From Paracyclopina nana (taxonomy: Eukaryota; Arthropoda; Copepoda; Cyclopoida; Cyclopettidae), in assembly GCA_019096065.1 (NCBI GenBank), contig JAGUCH010000006.1:3926001-3990000 (forward strand): a stretch of DNA of 64,000 bases. The letters are read 5' to 3'. The position numbers were made by a program, and so were the translations under genes. Shown piece by piece: positions 47,608-60,290 of this stretch. Each line of letters begins with the position of its first letter. Positions within the stretch are counted from its first letter, which is position 1. The notes beneath the pieces are model-generated. The model had not been told where the DNA came from. It did not search any database and worked only from the letters and a program-made list of their open reading frames with translations.

Positions 47608-50600
47608 TTACTTGATCGATGGGGTGAGCTTAGTCGACTGACTGCCTGACTTATCCTTTTGCAATAATTCAGGAGCATTGGCCATGACCTTCATCAGCAG
47701 GGAATCCAAATAATCCTCCAGATCCACCTGCTTCTTTCCTTGCAGTTCCAGCTTTCGCTGCAATTGGACGATGGTCTCGATCAGATCCTGCAAAAGATAT
47801 CCGCCTTCAATACACAACAAAGTACGAACGATGCGAGTTCATATTTTTGCCTCTCTGGATTTGCCATCGAAACGGTCCCACAGCTCTTTTGGAATCCTTT
47901 GTGGCACATTTGGAGTCGGAGTGGTTTCTCTCCCCAATGGAGCCACTCTGGTTCCAGGTGGAACTCCTTGCTGAGACGAGCCGCTTCCGTCGCTGTGGTT
48001 CCGGCTATGACTTTTTTGAAATGATAAACTTTCGGAGGACATTTTGTGCTTGGGCGAAGTCAAGTCCTTTTCCTTGAAACCTGAGGCGATAAACAATATT
48101 AGCCTTCTGAGGAACAACTATGCAGGAAAAATGGTATGACGGTCAAGTGAGAATGTAATCATCAGAGCAAACGTACTACTTAAAAAGCACACATAGCACA
48201 TTATAGTACGAAAGAATCCCGCGCGCTCAAGGGGGATTCAGCATATAGCAACGCAGGAAATTAGCAGCAGCAATATGATGAGGCTTTTGAAGGCATGCAA
48301 CAGGTCGTGAATGAAAGTATATGATTAAAGCACCAGCTTTGTACCTTTGCCTATTGAGCTTAGATTAAAAAGGCTCCCAGAACGGCCAGTATCCAAGAGT
48401 GATTCTGCGTTGCAAAGATAAAGTACAAGTTAATAATTGAGAAAGGAGGCAATTTTCAAAAATGAGATGCCACTATGAAAGCAGTTTTTTGCCACTGAAG
48501 CAGGCAGCTCGCTATTTGTTAAAAAGTCAAAAGTCCAAAAAGGCAGAAGACGCGACGACGACAGAAGGAGGAGGAAATTGCGAAGGAGAACAAAGAAGGC
48601 CATTTTCCGAGATTTTTTTTACCAATACTAGATGGTCCTCTGCAAGATGATCTATAGTAATAAGGTGAGTTCTTGTCGCTGCTTTACTATAGCACACAGT
48701 CTGACTGAGCTGTGGTAGGCTTCAAGACAAAATTTCAATAGAATTCTGTGGATTTCACTTCCAAAAATTTCCATAACCAGCCTTAAATTATCAAAAAGTG
48801 CCCAAATTGCATACTTTTTTAAAAAAGACAGAACTTATCTAGGAGCTCTGTTGAAGACGCGTGAGATTAGCCTGCTTGCCTCCATGACTGACACGTCACT
48901 TGAGCTCACGCGCTATGTAGTAAGAACTACTAGCGCCACCTAGGCTAAGACAAACAGATTTGGTGATTTTAGCATGCAAAACTTGCGTCAAGAACTCACT
49001 TACGAGACCCCCCTGGTCCTCTGAATGTGAGATCTGATGCGTGCATGCAAACATTTCCATCAATGAAATAAGGTGTCCAAAAAAGGACTGACAAAGTTCA
49101 AAAACTTACTGACGCTGCTCTTCCATTTGAAATTCAGCTTATTTTTGCTTTTATGAGCCTTGTCCTCTCCCTCGTCCATAGTGGCTGATTCAGTTTTCGG
49201 ACTTGCCACTGGAGAGCTAGGAAACTCGGGACTTGGGCTGCCCTCAAAATCAGACCCCACAGGGATTATCTTTTTCTTGTGTCCATTAGGTGTTTCCTGC
49301 AAAATGAGCCGTAGCACATATGAGAAGAGTGGTAGAGTTGGCTACCTCTTTTTTCCTCCAGATGAAAGGCAGAAGAAGCAAAAGGAAGTCTTGTACTACT
49401 TTAGTGCATGAAAGCTCTTATAGAAAACACACACAAGAGAAAAAGCCATCAAATCTTCCTTTTTTACTTACAAGTTGTATGATCACCTATCAAGTAGCAC
49501 AATTTTGATTTAAAAAACACTACTTAGGCCTGCTCAACATAATTCGATTAACTGAAGCTAATTTGGATGATTTACCTCTTGGATTGGCAGGGTGGATCGT
49601 GACGACTGAAATCCAGAATCTTTGCTTGGCTGCCTTCTCTCCAAAGTGTTGCTCCTTGAGCTATGAGTGGAGGATTGCAGGGACAAAGTGTCCGACCTTT
49701 GGTTCGTTCCACCACCGACAAATGGCACTGCACTTTTCTTGCCCAACAATTTCTGCTCCCATTCATCCAGAACAGCCGGCTGGTGATTATTCCCATTATC
49801 ATGGCTGCTTTTTCTCGGTAACGTCGAGCTGAGAGTTCTCGAGTTGGAAACGAGAGGTGATTGTGAGCCAGCCGCCAATCCTCGCCTTCCGGGCGTTCCA
49901 AAAGTTTTTCGCAGCAATTCCCCACCCGATCCAAGATCATTTTCTAAGGATCCACTCAATGGGGTGGAAGTTTTGCTCACCACACCCAAGTTCTCAGAGA
50001 CATTGATCGAATTTCCGCTGCTCCGATGTGACAGCGCGTCGAACCTGAAAAAAAGCAATGTCAGTCCAGATCCATTTCATGACAATTCTTCCACATACAG
50101 AGCATTAAGCCAAGGAAGGACGGATTTTCCCATCTGCGAAGGGCATATAGACTACTCTTTTGAAAAAGGAGGAAGAAAACTTTAAATGCTAAAAAGTAAG
50201 CTTGAAGGCATCAGCATTTTTTAAATGTACTTGTGTACTGCAAAACGTGCCCAGGCAAATTCAAAGAGGTTGCCAAGAAAAAAACTGGAGCGAGAGTCCT
50301 CATTCTTGCATTATTTGATGTATAATAAAAAAGGGGGTCGAATCTGGAGAATGCTCTGAATTTGCATCTGAGCCAGATTTGGGGGGAGGGAATAAAATCT
50401 CCTCGTCAAAGGCAAACTCAAAATACCCGCGGACATGTCCGATTATGGCGAGTTTGGCAGCAAAATGCATTTCACGTGTCGGGGCTCGTTGTATTTTCAC
50501 AGTAGCCATAGATGTAGTACAGAAGCATGAAATGCATCAGCCATGAATGGCGTAGAATGCATCAAATTGAATTCCGTTCATATCCTAGATCGGTGTGATG

Positions 50601-52830
50601 TGAAGAAGAAAAACTCGAAAAACGTGAATCCTGCGCTTCTTGAGCAAAATGCCCACCACGAATATTGAAGACCTTCGCGCGTGTATTTCAAAAGACGATC
50701 TGTGTCAAGATAAAAATCCCACCATCATGAAACTGTGGGATTTCTATTAGGCGGGTACTGCAATTTTGCACTCGCGCGCGCCCAAAAAGTCATCAACTTT
50801 TTCTGGTGGCCAAGAAAATAGAGATAAATTAACGTAGCCTAGCACAGCCTTGAAAAATGATAGCTACCTTTAATACACACACTAGCTCCTAATTAAGAGA
50901 AACAGACCACAGGCTCCAAGAGAAATCCCTTTAGAGCAGTTTTGACTTACCTGAACATGTCGTCATCGCCCAGCTCCCTATCGAATTCATCATCTTCATC
51001 CTCTGAATTCACACCTGGATCCCTATTTGGTCCGTGATTTTTCGTCAGAGATTTCTTCAAAAATGGATTGATGCTATGGCTAGATTTGGGAGTCGTGGCA
51101 GTGGCAGCTCCAAAACTTGTTGAATTTATGTCGAATTTGTTCGGCAGCGGCGAGCTCGTCGAATTTTCCTTGCCCTCAGCCGTCTCTTTGTGCTGGCTAC
51201 TGAGGCTTTTCCTGGCCTTGCTGCCGGCCTTTTCCACCTTATGCGTCACTGATTTGGCTAGTTTTTTTATGTTTTGCCTCTCCTTCTGGCCCAGACTCAA
51301 GAGGGAACCACCAAAGTTGCCTACAGCCTTGTTGAGCGAAGTCAGTGAGCCTCGCTTCGTCTTGCTGGAAATGTCAGCCGTTGAACCTAATTTATCTGGG
51401 TTCTCCTTGTCCATGGCCTTCACGGTAAAGGATGTGCGAACTTCTAAATCTCCTCGGTAGTCATTTTTGTTTTGCCCTGGCTTGCATTTCAGTGGATACC
51501 ACCTGCAATCACAGATGACAGAGCAATTTTTTAATGCCCACTGAAACTACTACTACACAATATTCTCATTTGAATAACTTTTTGAGCATGCTGGCTACTG
51601 CATACCAAATTGCGATTTTACCACGCGCTATAGTATCTATTTTGGACAGAAAAAGCCTGGAAGAAGCACGCAAGAGCACACATCAAGATCGATCTCTCTT
51701 TCTAACTTTTTGGCCATTACAGTTGCGAGTTGAGGGGCTCTAGAGAGAAAACGAGACTTTTTTTACAAAACAGTTTTTGACATTTCATGGCTGCTTCCAA
51801 AGAAAGTGATCAAAATAGCAGCGCATTAACTTTATAAGGACAAAAGCGCAATAAAACCGAGTGACTCTTACAATTTTCTGCCATAGATTTTCTGCTTAAG
51901 ACAAATTCCTGCCAACTCACTGTTACTGTACAAGACACTGATGCGTTAGCCAGCTAGCTGGGATGTAATTGGAACATGCCTTATTCTTAAGGTCGCGGTT
52001 TGGCACGGATTTAGACTACATATGCCTACCTTGGCTATTTACTCCTCACGAGAATTCTTGCAAAAAGAGCACAGCAATATGACTTCAAGGCAATTTGCAT
52101 CTTTTTTCTCATTTTATGCTTATTATCTTCCTTGCCATTTCTGGCGTGCTACGTTCCTTCGTCATCTTATGATTAACTTTTTCTCAATTACTTTTTCCCT
52201 CAGCTCATTTCCCTCAAGTGGTAAAAGTAAAACAAGGTTCTCCATACTAAGTGTATAAGGTCACGTACGAGCAAAAAAAACTAATCATAACTTACTTCGT
52301 CTTTGGCCTTTCGTACACATCAAAATCCCTGAGTGGCATAGAAACCATGCCCAGAAATTCGTCAACTCCGAGGAAGTTTCTGTGCAACACATTGAGAACA
52401 ATCTCTGCTGTATTTCCTTGTTGCGGGATGGTCCTGCATTGAATAAGGAGATTAAGCAGAGAAAGATAAAAACTTAATGATGTCTTACAGCTCGCATTGT
52501 TCACACCAGTCCACTGATTCGGTAGCCTTCTCCTTCACAGATGTCTGGTATTTTTCCTTGCCAAGAGCGATAGTGACAAAAGCATCATTTGTCCCTGAAA
52601 AACAATAACTTTTATTGTAGTAAACTGGCAACTGACTTGAAGAACACGTTTCCAAAAAAGCAGCTAACACAAATCAATCTGTGCTGCTACACTCACCATC
52701 TTTGCCTTTGATTTTGAGGCCTCTGGCCTTTTTAACTGCAATGAAAAGGGGGCAAACATGAGACGGGTGCGAAAAACATCTCTCTTATAATAGCATTACC
52801 AAGAACTTGAACGTGAGTTGGACTCCACAT
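47608..52830 (-). CDS. Class I Rab11 family-interacting protein (Rab11-FIP)
   Basis: An endosomal recycling adaptor. An N-terminal C2 domain binds phospholipid and a C-terminal amphipathic helix binds Rab11. Exons: 52830-52800, 52736-52698, 52594-52489, 52433-52296, 51502-50951, 50044-49576, 49296-49110, 48404-48345, 48080-47851, 47787-47608 (1992 nt, 663 aa). The C2 domain (residues 1-125) starts MWSPTHVQVLV and contains GTNDAFVTIALGKEKY and FLGVDEFLG, as in vertebrate FIP1/2/5. The middle is long, Ser-rich and disordered. The Rab-binding domain (about 603-650) contains DLIETIVQLQRKL and DLEDYLDSLLMKVM. An in-frame TGA eight codons upstream supports the start. The last intron appears to use a GC donor (GAG|GCAAAA), because the frame otherwise stops before the Rab-binding exon. 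Confidence 0.92.
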
Positions 52831-55636
52831 GGCGATGATGCAGTTTGGCTTAAATCATTTTCTGCAAGGCGAAAAAAGGGGCAAATAATGGTACAAGCAA
52901 TTACTCACGTCGCAAATACTTCGCTTCCTATCCTAGCTACAACATTTAGCCAGCAATAGCTAACACTCTAGATCCGATGCACATCCTGTCAGAATGATTG
53001 AGGAAACTGCTACAGCACAATAGTACTTTAAAGCTCTTAAAAATGACGTCTGGCTCCTCCAATTGTTCCTAAATGCGACCGTATCATAAAATGCTTGCCA
53101 TTCTGAATATCTATTTTTGAAGCACTGATTCTGAAGATCTATTTTTTAGCACTGATTCTGAAGATCTATTTTTTAGCACTGAAAAGTACTTCAATACTTC
53201 AAAGGAAATAAAAACAAGGGGAATTTTGCTCAATGCGTAGCGCAGCACTATTTTTCGTCCTTGAGATCATTTTCTGGTCGTGAAGGTTTGTCAGCATTTT
53301 TTAATCAATCTTGTAGCGTATGCAGAGCACACGAGAAAATCAACAATATGAGCCTTGACACGCTCCGCTTGCGCGTGAGTCAGGTCACAAAAATTGGCTT
53401 AGGCCAACAATTTTGGCCTCCGCGTCTCCTGCAAAATTGTATAGCATGAAAAATCTGACGAAAAGTTCATCTTCTCTTGGAAAACTTTTGAATCTCTTGA
53501 AAATTAGCAGACGTAACTTCAAGCCATGCTGGCGCCTGAAAAATGTCTTCTGACGAATTTCCGGTTTTCTTTGTCGCTGCTCTTCTGACATTTTTCAGCA
53601 AAGAGGCTTGCTGCTTGTACATTCTAGGTACGGATCTTCATAGCAGCAGCTCGTTTTAAAGAAGGGAAAGTTGTGCAATTTGGGATATGAGCACAAGCAG
53701 GACCATTTAGGTACTCCCATCAATAACCCCAGAACTCGAGTCAAGGTGATGAAAAATTGAAATTACTAAAGTGCCGTAATTACTCGCTTATCCATCACAT
53801 CTACATCCGTCATTTACGATGCAGCTTGCATAGTAGGAAGTGACGAAGCTATCAAAATGTTTGTATTACACTTTTTTCCCTATTGGTGGTTTTTAAGCGA
53901 CGAGAACCTCTAATTGATGGATCAAGGCTCCTTTTCCTTGTACTCTATGAAATGCAGAAACTTTTGTTGTGCTACAAAGAAGTTGGCCATAAAGGGAGTG
54001 TGGAATTTCTCTTTTATCAGAAGAAGCTGTACAAGTTTGATGACAGCTGGATAAACACACATTGTTTACAGCCTTAATTACGCGGCGATTATGGCTGTGA
54101 AATTATTGCTTTTGAATTGAATAAATAAAATATGCCCATTGTGAAACCGCTCAAGGTCCTTCTTGTCATGCTCAACTGCTTACAATATATATATATAGCA
54201 TGGTATGACTAAATGCAGCCCACCCTGGGAGCTCCTGCTGCAAAATGTATGCGCCAAATTTCGAAAAGTCACAACATTATTTCCATCATTTTCTCCAGCT
54301 AGAGAGTATCGAATGCATGTGATAATTGCTAACAGCATTTCAGTTTTTAGTGTTGCTTGACCACATGCCAAACGGCCTGTGAACAGTTAGACCAAGTAAG
54401 AATCCATCTAAACACATGTGTGAGAAATCGACCTATTTTTTCAATGATAATGAAAAATTCTCAAATCTTACTAGCTGCTCTGCGAATCCTTTCAGATTGT
54501 TTTCCCACAAATTTCTCTCGTTTTTTTAAGGATGAATAAAAGATTTAATGCACTACGTCAACTGAGCGAAACACATGACTCACTTCTTCTGTTTTATCTG
54601 GACAGAAAAGATAAGGAGATTTAGTTGCAATTGACGTCTTTGAACTAGCCTAAAAATGCCACTTGATGCACATCACCTGATTGAGATGATGAATGGTTGC
54701 AGTAAAAAAAGGGGTGTCTTACCTGCTGTATTCTTGATTTGGCACTTGATCAACTGATAGGTTCCTTGATCGATGCGAGACTAGCTGCGGAAGGAATGCA
54801 GAGTAAGATTGATTTCAAAGGCTTCTTTTTGTAGCTATAAGCAAAATAGCAGCCTTGACAAGTTTCTTGTTATGAACTGAGGCTCGTTCCTTGGCTTCGA
54901 ATCGTACCTGCCTAACTCAACTTGGCCCCGGCTGTGTATACGTATACGCGTACTTCGGCAATAAAAACTCACGCGCCGGCCGAAGCAGCAGCGGAGCGGA
55001 GGGCCCGAATATGGTAAGGGGATCCCTAAGTCATTATCCTATGGGTGTGAACTCAAGTGTATGGGATAATTTCCTGCAAAAAACGGATGCTTCTACTTTA
55101 TGCCTTGTTCTACGATTTGGATGCAAAGGAATATTTGCAAATCCTGGAATGCTTAGCACGCACACGCGCACGAAAAATATCTTTCAACATATTCCAAAGA
55201 ACATCATCAACGCAGAGTGAAAAAGAGCCCTTTTTCCAAATGAGGATACACATGAGAGATTAAATGCATGACTAAAAGGAAAAACTTGCAAAAAAACCAC
55301 ATTGGTAATCGATGAATACCCTGGCAAGCTTAACCTGATATCTACTTAATTAGCGAAGCATATATACGTATACCTTCCTACTTTGAATGTTAGTATATAT
55401 ACGTATATGTACACAATTACGTTCAGATACGCTATGAGTAAAAGGCCTCTTTTGAAACGAATGCAACATGTAGCGCTAGTATGTCGTAAGCTGAGAAGGT
55501 GGCGCCTTATTTCGAAAAAGGAAAAGCGCTCAACTGCTCCTCTTTTGTAGCTGCAGCCCTCGTTTATTTAGAAGAGAAATTACTCTGTGCTGACAACTGA
55601 AGTGAATTACGTGAAATCGAAAGAAAAGGCCCCAAA
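52831..55636. other. Intergenic region between Rab11-FIP and TMBIM4
   Basis: About 2.8 kb separates these divergent genes. It contains the 27-bp tandem repeat at 53101-53182 and an AT-dinucleotide run near 54187-54197. A GC-richer block near 54940-55015 looks like a promoter with a 5' UTR exon (donor GAATATG|GTAAGG). A pyrimidine-flanked CTGCAG at about 55550 may be the matching acceptor. No protein-coding exon is recognised. Confidence 0.5.
53101..53182. repeat. 27-bp tandem repeat, three copies
   Basis: Copies start at 53101, 53129 and 53156. The last two are identical, and the first is a slightly diverged 28-bp version. The unit contains CTGAAGATCTATTTTTTAGC. It is non-coding. Confidence 0.85.
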
Positions 55637-56570
55637 ATGGCCTCAGCTACCGTCAATTTGATGTCTGATGTTGAGGGGATCAACATGGAGCATGAGTCTG
55701 GTGAGAATGGCATCAAGAACGAATTTGCTTACCATAACAACGTCCAAGGAGCTGCCAAGCATATTAGGCTAGGATTTCTGAGAAAAGTCTACAGTCTCTT
55801 GGCTGTGCAACTGATCATGACCACCATCATTGCTGGAGTCTTCATGGCCACTCCCCAAATCAAGGGTTTCGTTCATGACAACCCATGGACCTTGTTACTT
55901 GTTTTCATCTCCAGCTTCACCCTTCTCATTGCTCTTCATGTCAAGAGGAGGGAAACCCCCATCAACTTGATCCTCTTGGCTGGATTTGTAAGCTGAATGC
56001 AGATGATTCTCCAGAAAGATGTCTTTTAATTGCTTATTTTAAATCCGCAGACTGTTGTGGAAGCCATCACTGTGGGCATCATTGTGACATTTTACGAAGT
56101 GTCTGTGGTCTTGCAAGCTTTTTTCCTTACAGCATCTGTTGTGGTTGGCCTCACACTGTTCACTTTCCAGACCAAGAGAGACTTTTCGAGCTGGGGAGCT
56201 GGGTAAATAGATTGTTTTGATTAGTGACAAAGCCAATTTTGTCACTCTTTAATTTTCAGGCTCATGTCTGGCTTATGGATTCTCATCTTGGCAGGCTTTA
56301 TGCAGCTCTTTATTGGAGGAGAGTTGGTACAAACAGGAATGGCCATGGCTGGGGCTATACTCTTTTCAGGTTTGACAAAAATAGCATCCATATTTTTACA
56401 TTGTGAAAGACTAAGAGACTTTTTTAGGATTCATCATTTTTGACACTCAAATGATCATGACAAGAGTCTCCCCTGAGGAGTACATCATTGCCACCATTGA
56501 GTTGTACTTGGACATCATCAACCTCTTCATTGAAATCCTCAAGATTTTGGACAAAGTCAACAGGAAGTGA
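55637..56570 (+). CDS. TMBIM4: TMBIM4/lifeguard-4-type Bax-inhibitor family membrane protein
   Basis: A multi-pass Golgi/ER membrane protein family that modulates intracellular calcium and protects against apoptosis. Exons 55637-55987, 56051-56202, 56260-56369 and 56428-56570 join in phase (756 nt, 251 aa; the human protein is about 238). After a hydrophilic N-terminus (about 45 residues) come LGFLRKVYSLLAVQLIMTT and seven hydrophobic segments. The family regions TVVEAITVGIIVTFYE and FIIFDTQMIM are present. IELYLDIINLFIEILKIL near the end matches the Bax-inhibitor C-terminal helix. The short polar C-terminus and length favour TMBIM4 over TMBIM1-3. AATAAA lies 74 nt after the stop. Confidence 0.94.
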
Positions 56571-57223
56571 AAAGTTAATTTGTGACTGTGATTTAAGTTC
56601 ATTAAAATTGCTTATAAGAGAAAATTGTGTTTGTTAGAGTGATAATAAAGTAGAATTTGTCAAAAAAAAAGGCCTTTTCTCTGCCTAGTGTCACTCCTAA
56701 ACGTTTGAATAGCTAAAGCAATTATTCGATTCCTCCAGAGAACAGAGAATATGAAGAGAAGAAGTGAGTTTCTCTATGAATATTTATCTGCTTACATATT
56801 CTGGATATTCTGTGAAGTGAACAATGGCTTGGTGAATAAAATCCGAGACTACAAATTTGTGGCCATATTGCTCCTAATAAGAGGGCTCAAAAGGAATTAT
56901 CTTCAGCTATCGACTAAAATGGTCTTTTAATGTAATAGTCAAATAATTACGAGTTACTTGATTACTAAAATCAAGCAATGAATTGGCGTACGCTGAGACA
57001 AGTTTGTTAGCATTTATTGAGATCGACTTACTTTTCCGGTTCGTAAAACACAGATTTGCCAGCGTTTCCAGTGCTCACTTGAGCTATAAAAAAGTCGTCA
57101 AAGTGGCTGTTTCATACTACAACAAACAAGCTTTGGCGGAAAGTAACTCTTGTAGCGCTGCTTTAGGCAGACAGGGACACGCTTTATTCTTCTTCATTGA
57201 TCGATCCAAAATACTTGGAAGAA
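56571..57223. other. Intergenic region between TMBIM4 and Ariadne-1
   Basis: About 650 bp holds the TMBIM4 3' UTR and the Ariadne-1 promoter. No further exon is visible. Confidence 0.5.
56644..56649 (+). terminator. Polyadenylation signal of TMBIM4
   Basis: AATAAA lies 74 nt after the stop and is followed by a T/A-rich stretch. The position is typical of a functional site. Confidence 0.65.
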
Positions 57224-60200
57224 ATGGACGAAGAAAAAGTGGCGAGGAACGACGACGAGGACGAGGTCGAGGTAGTGAACGGGAGGATGTCCATCACGGA
57301 AGAGGATAACGTGGCTAACGTGGCCTCTGACGGCATTTCGGAGGACGAGGAGGAAGAATTGTCCGAAGGTCTCTCCGAGGATGAAGAAGATGAAGATTAC
57401 GACATCTATTACGGAGGTGACAACGAAGACTTGGACGACGGGAGACCAGGTGGAAATATGGGTTCGGGCAGCCAGTTTAACAACAACGACGACCCCGAAT
57501 ATTTCGGCTACGAGTGCCTAAGTGTAGCCCAAGCGAAAGACTTGAATGCTGAATGCGTCGCGGCTGTCTGCTCGTCAACTCAGGTAGATACTTGATTAGA
57601 AGGAGTTCAAAGCGGGCCGAATTGTTACCTTTTTCTATGCCGTAACAGGTCACCAATGCTGAGGCCAAAATGGCTCTGACCCTCAACCGATGGACAGTGG
57701 ACGAAACCATCCGATTTTTGGCTCAAAGAACCTCAAGACCCACAGCCCCACCAATTGCCCTCTCGGGAGCAAATACGTTCGTATTTTGCGACGTCTGTGC
57801 TGTTAGTCAACCTTCAACATCCTTCTCCTACTTGTCTTGTCGCCATCACTTTTGCAAGGGCTGCTGGGAATTACATTTCGAGTGTCAGATCCTTCAGGGC
57901 ATTTCGACTAGTACGTTTCCTCATGATATACATTTGTTGAAATGGAGAATTTCACGAGTCTTTCTTTTTAAGGCTTATCATGTATGTCTGCTAATTGTGA
58001 TACACTCGCTGCTGAAGACTTTGTTTTGGCCCACACTTCCATGGAGAACGTTCGAGACATGTACAATCAGTTGTCCTTCAGGGATTTTGTAAGGTCGCAT
58101 CCTCAACTCAGATTTTGCCCGGGCAATAACTGCAAACTCATCATCAAGGCTGTGGTCCCTATGGCCAAGAGGGTGATCTGTACAACGTGCAAGTCCTCCT
58201 TTTGGTAATGATCTCTAATCTTCTTCTTTTTTGCATGAAAGGCAAATTTGATGATAAAAGCATGAGCGTGACCAATAATCCCGTTTCATCAAAATGTGGC
58301 CATTTAATATGGACTTTACTCTATTGAGACTTGGCAAGCTAACAGACATTGAAATTATTTTTCAGCTTCAAATGTGGCGGTGACTATCACGCACCAACTG
58401 ATTGCGAGACCATCAAAAGATGGCTGACAAAATGTGCAGATGATAGTGAGACAGCCAATTACATCTCTGCTCATACTAAAGACGTAAGCAAATGATTGTT
58501 ACCCGTTCGAGTTGCTATTGTATTCTTAATTAAGAGTAATGCGTTATTTTTTCATTATTGAGACAACCTTGTTATCCAAAATCTTGCTAATGAGCGTACT
58601 CTAGAATTTTGATTCACCGTCATCATCTTGTGTAGCTTAATTACCTTGATTTTTTTACCTTCAGTGTCCCAAATGCAACATTTGCATCGAGAAGAACGGA
58701 GGCTGCAATCATATGCAGTGCTACCATTGTAAGCACGACTTTTGCTGGATGTGTCTAGGTGATTGGAAAACTCACGGGTCAGAATACTACGAGTGTTCCC
58801 GATACAAGGAAAACCCGAACATTGCACATGAGTCAGCGCATGCCCAAGCCAGAGAAGCACTCAAGAAGTACCTTCACTACTATGAGAGGGTAATTAACGT
58901 TTTGTATTTCTAATACTGTAGTGGCATTTTGAAACAAAAGATCCAATCAAAAATGATCATTAACTGGAATTTCCATATTTGATTCCAATTTTATCTAACA
59001 TTTACGTGACTCCTAGCAATTCTTCTTTCAGCTGAGCTATCATATAACCAGTTATTACTTGTTGTAAACTTTACTGTTAGCTGACTTCCTAGGAATTGTA
59101 ACCTTTGTCTGAATTCAAAACATACTTTCTATATTGAGTGAATAACAACCTCACCATTCAGATTGTTAAACGAAAGGTGGACGATTTTTCTTTCTACATA
59201 TTTGAAAACATTTACCTAATTTTTGATGATGTCATTATTTGTTGCAGTGGGAGAATCACTCGAAGAGCATGAAACTGGAAGCTCAAACGTTAGCCAAAAT
59301 TAAAAGTCGCATTAATGAGAAAGTTATGGGCTGTTGTGGCACCTGGATTGATTGGCAGTATTTACTAGATGCAGCGGCTCTGCTGGCCAAGTGCCGATAC
59401 ACTCTGCAATACACCTATCCATATGCCTATTACATGGAGCCCTCACCTAGGAAAGAACTGGTATGTTAAATATTTTCTAATCTGGCTTATTGTGATTAAC
59501 ATTTTGTTGAACAAGAGCGTTAGCTGCAAAAAAGTAATTTTGAGGCTTTCATACGAAGTATTTTTAAGATTGGCATTTTGTGTGGCAAAATTGGAGGAAA
59601 ATATAAGCTACTTTAATTAGGTCTTAGTGAAAGTAATTTTGTCAAGAGCTTTTTCCACTTGTTATCATGATGATGCGTCATCCAATTATGATATGAAAAG
59701 CTAATTACCGATTTTCATCTTGTTAGATACAACTAACCGTTAACGAGCCTACAAATCTACTAATTGAAATATGGTCAACCATAAATGCTCCTTTCTCTCT
59801 ATGGTGTCAGAAAAAGCTCTTAAACTTAGCGGAGTAGGTGCTACAAAATCTTTTTGAGTGAAGCTTGACCATTTTCTGGCTTTAATTAGCAAATGAAGAA
59901 AAAAAGGAGTCAAATACTGTTCTTAAAAACAACTTGAAACACTTCAGTTTCCCAGCTTAAAAGAGACGGCATTAAAATTAACCTAATCGGCTTGTCATAC
60001 AAAAGCTTCCCCATTATTCTAGTCGTGATTTTTATGTAGAGAAAAAATCGCGAGCTGATTATAGGGCTCATGCTTTTGTTAAGCATTCGAAATATGCCAA
60101 GCCATGCTCACTGATTCAATTGCGTTCGTTCCAGTTTGAATACCAACAAGCTCAACTTGAAGCTGAAATCGAGAACCTTAGCTGGAAAATTGAGCATGCT

Positions 60201-60290
60201 GAAACTACAGATCGCGGTGATCTGGAAAACCAAATCGACGTAGCCGAAAAGCGGAGGACTAGTTTGCTCAAAGACTTTTTGACCTCATGA
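57224..60290 (+). CDS. ARIH1: Ariadne-1 (HHARI) RBR E3 ubiquitin ligase
   Basis: A RING-between-RING ligase that takes ubiquitin from UBCH7-type E2 onto its own cysteine and cooperates with neddylated cullins. Exons: 57224-57583, 57649-57910, 57973-58204, 58366-58483, 58665-58889, 59248-59460, 60135-60290 (1566 nt, 521 aa). The very acidic N-terminus (about 1-85) is followed by a UBA-like region. RING1 starts near Cys167 (FCDVC). The IBR is near 235-305. RING2 contains [17 protein letters not shown], with the predicted catalytic Cys338, 13 residues after the first RING2 Cys as in HHARI. The C-terminal Ariadne domain ends [17 protein letters not shown], then [11 protein letters not shown]. The assigned ATG is the first in a frame that is also open upstream. 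Strong conservation leaves little doubt. Confidence 0.96.
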
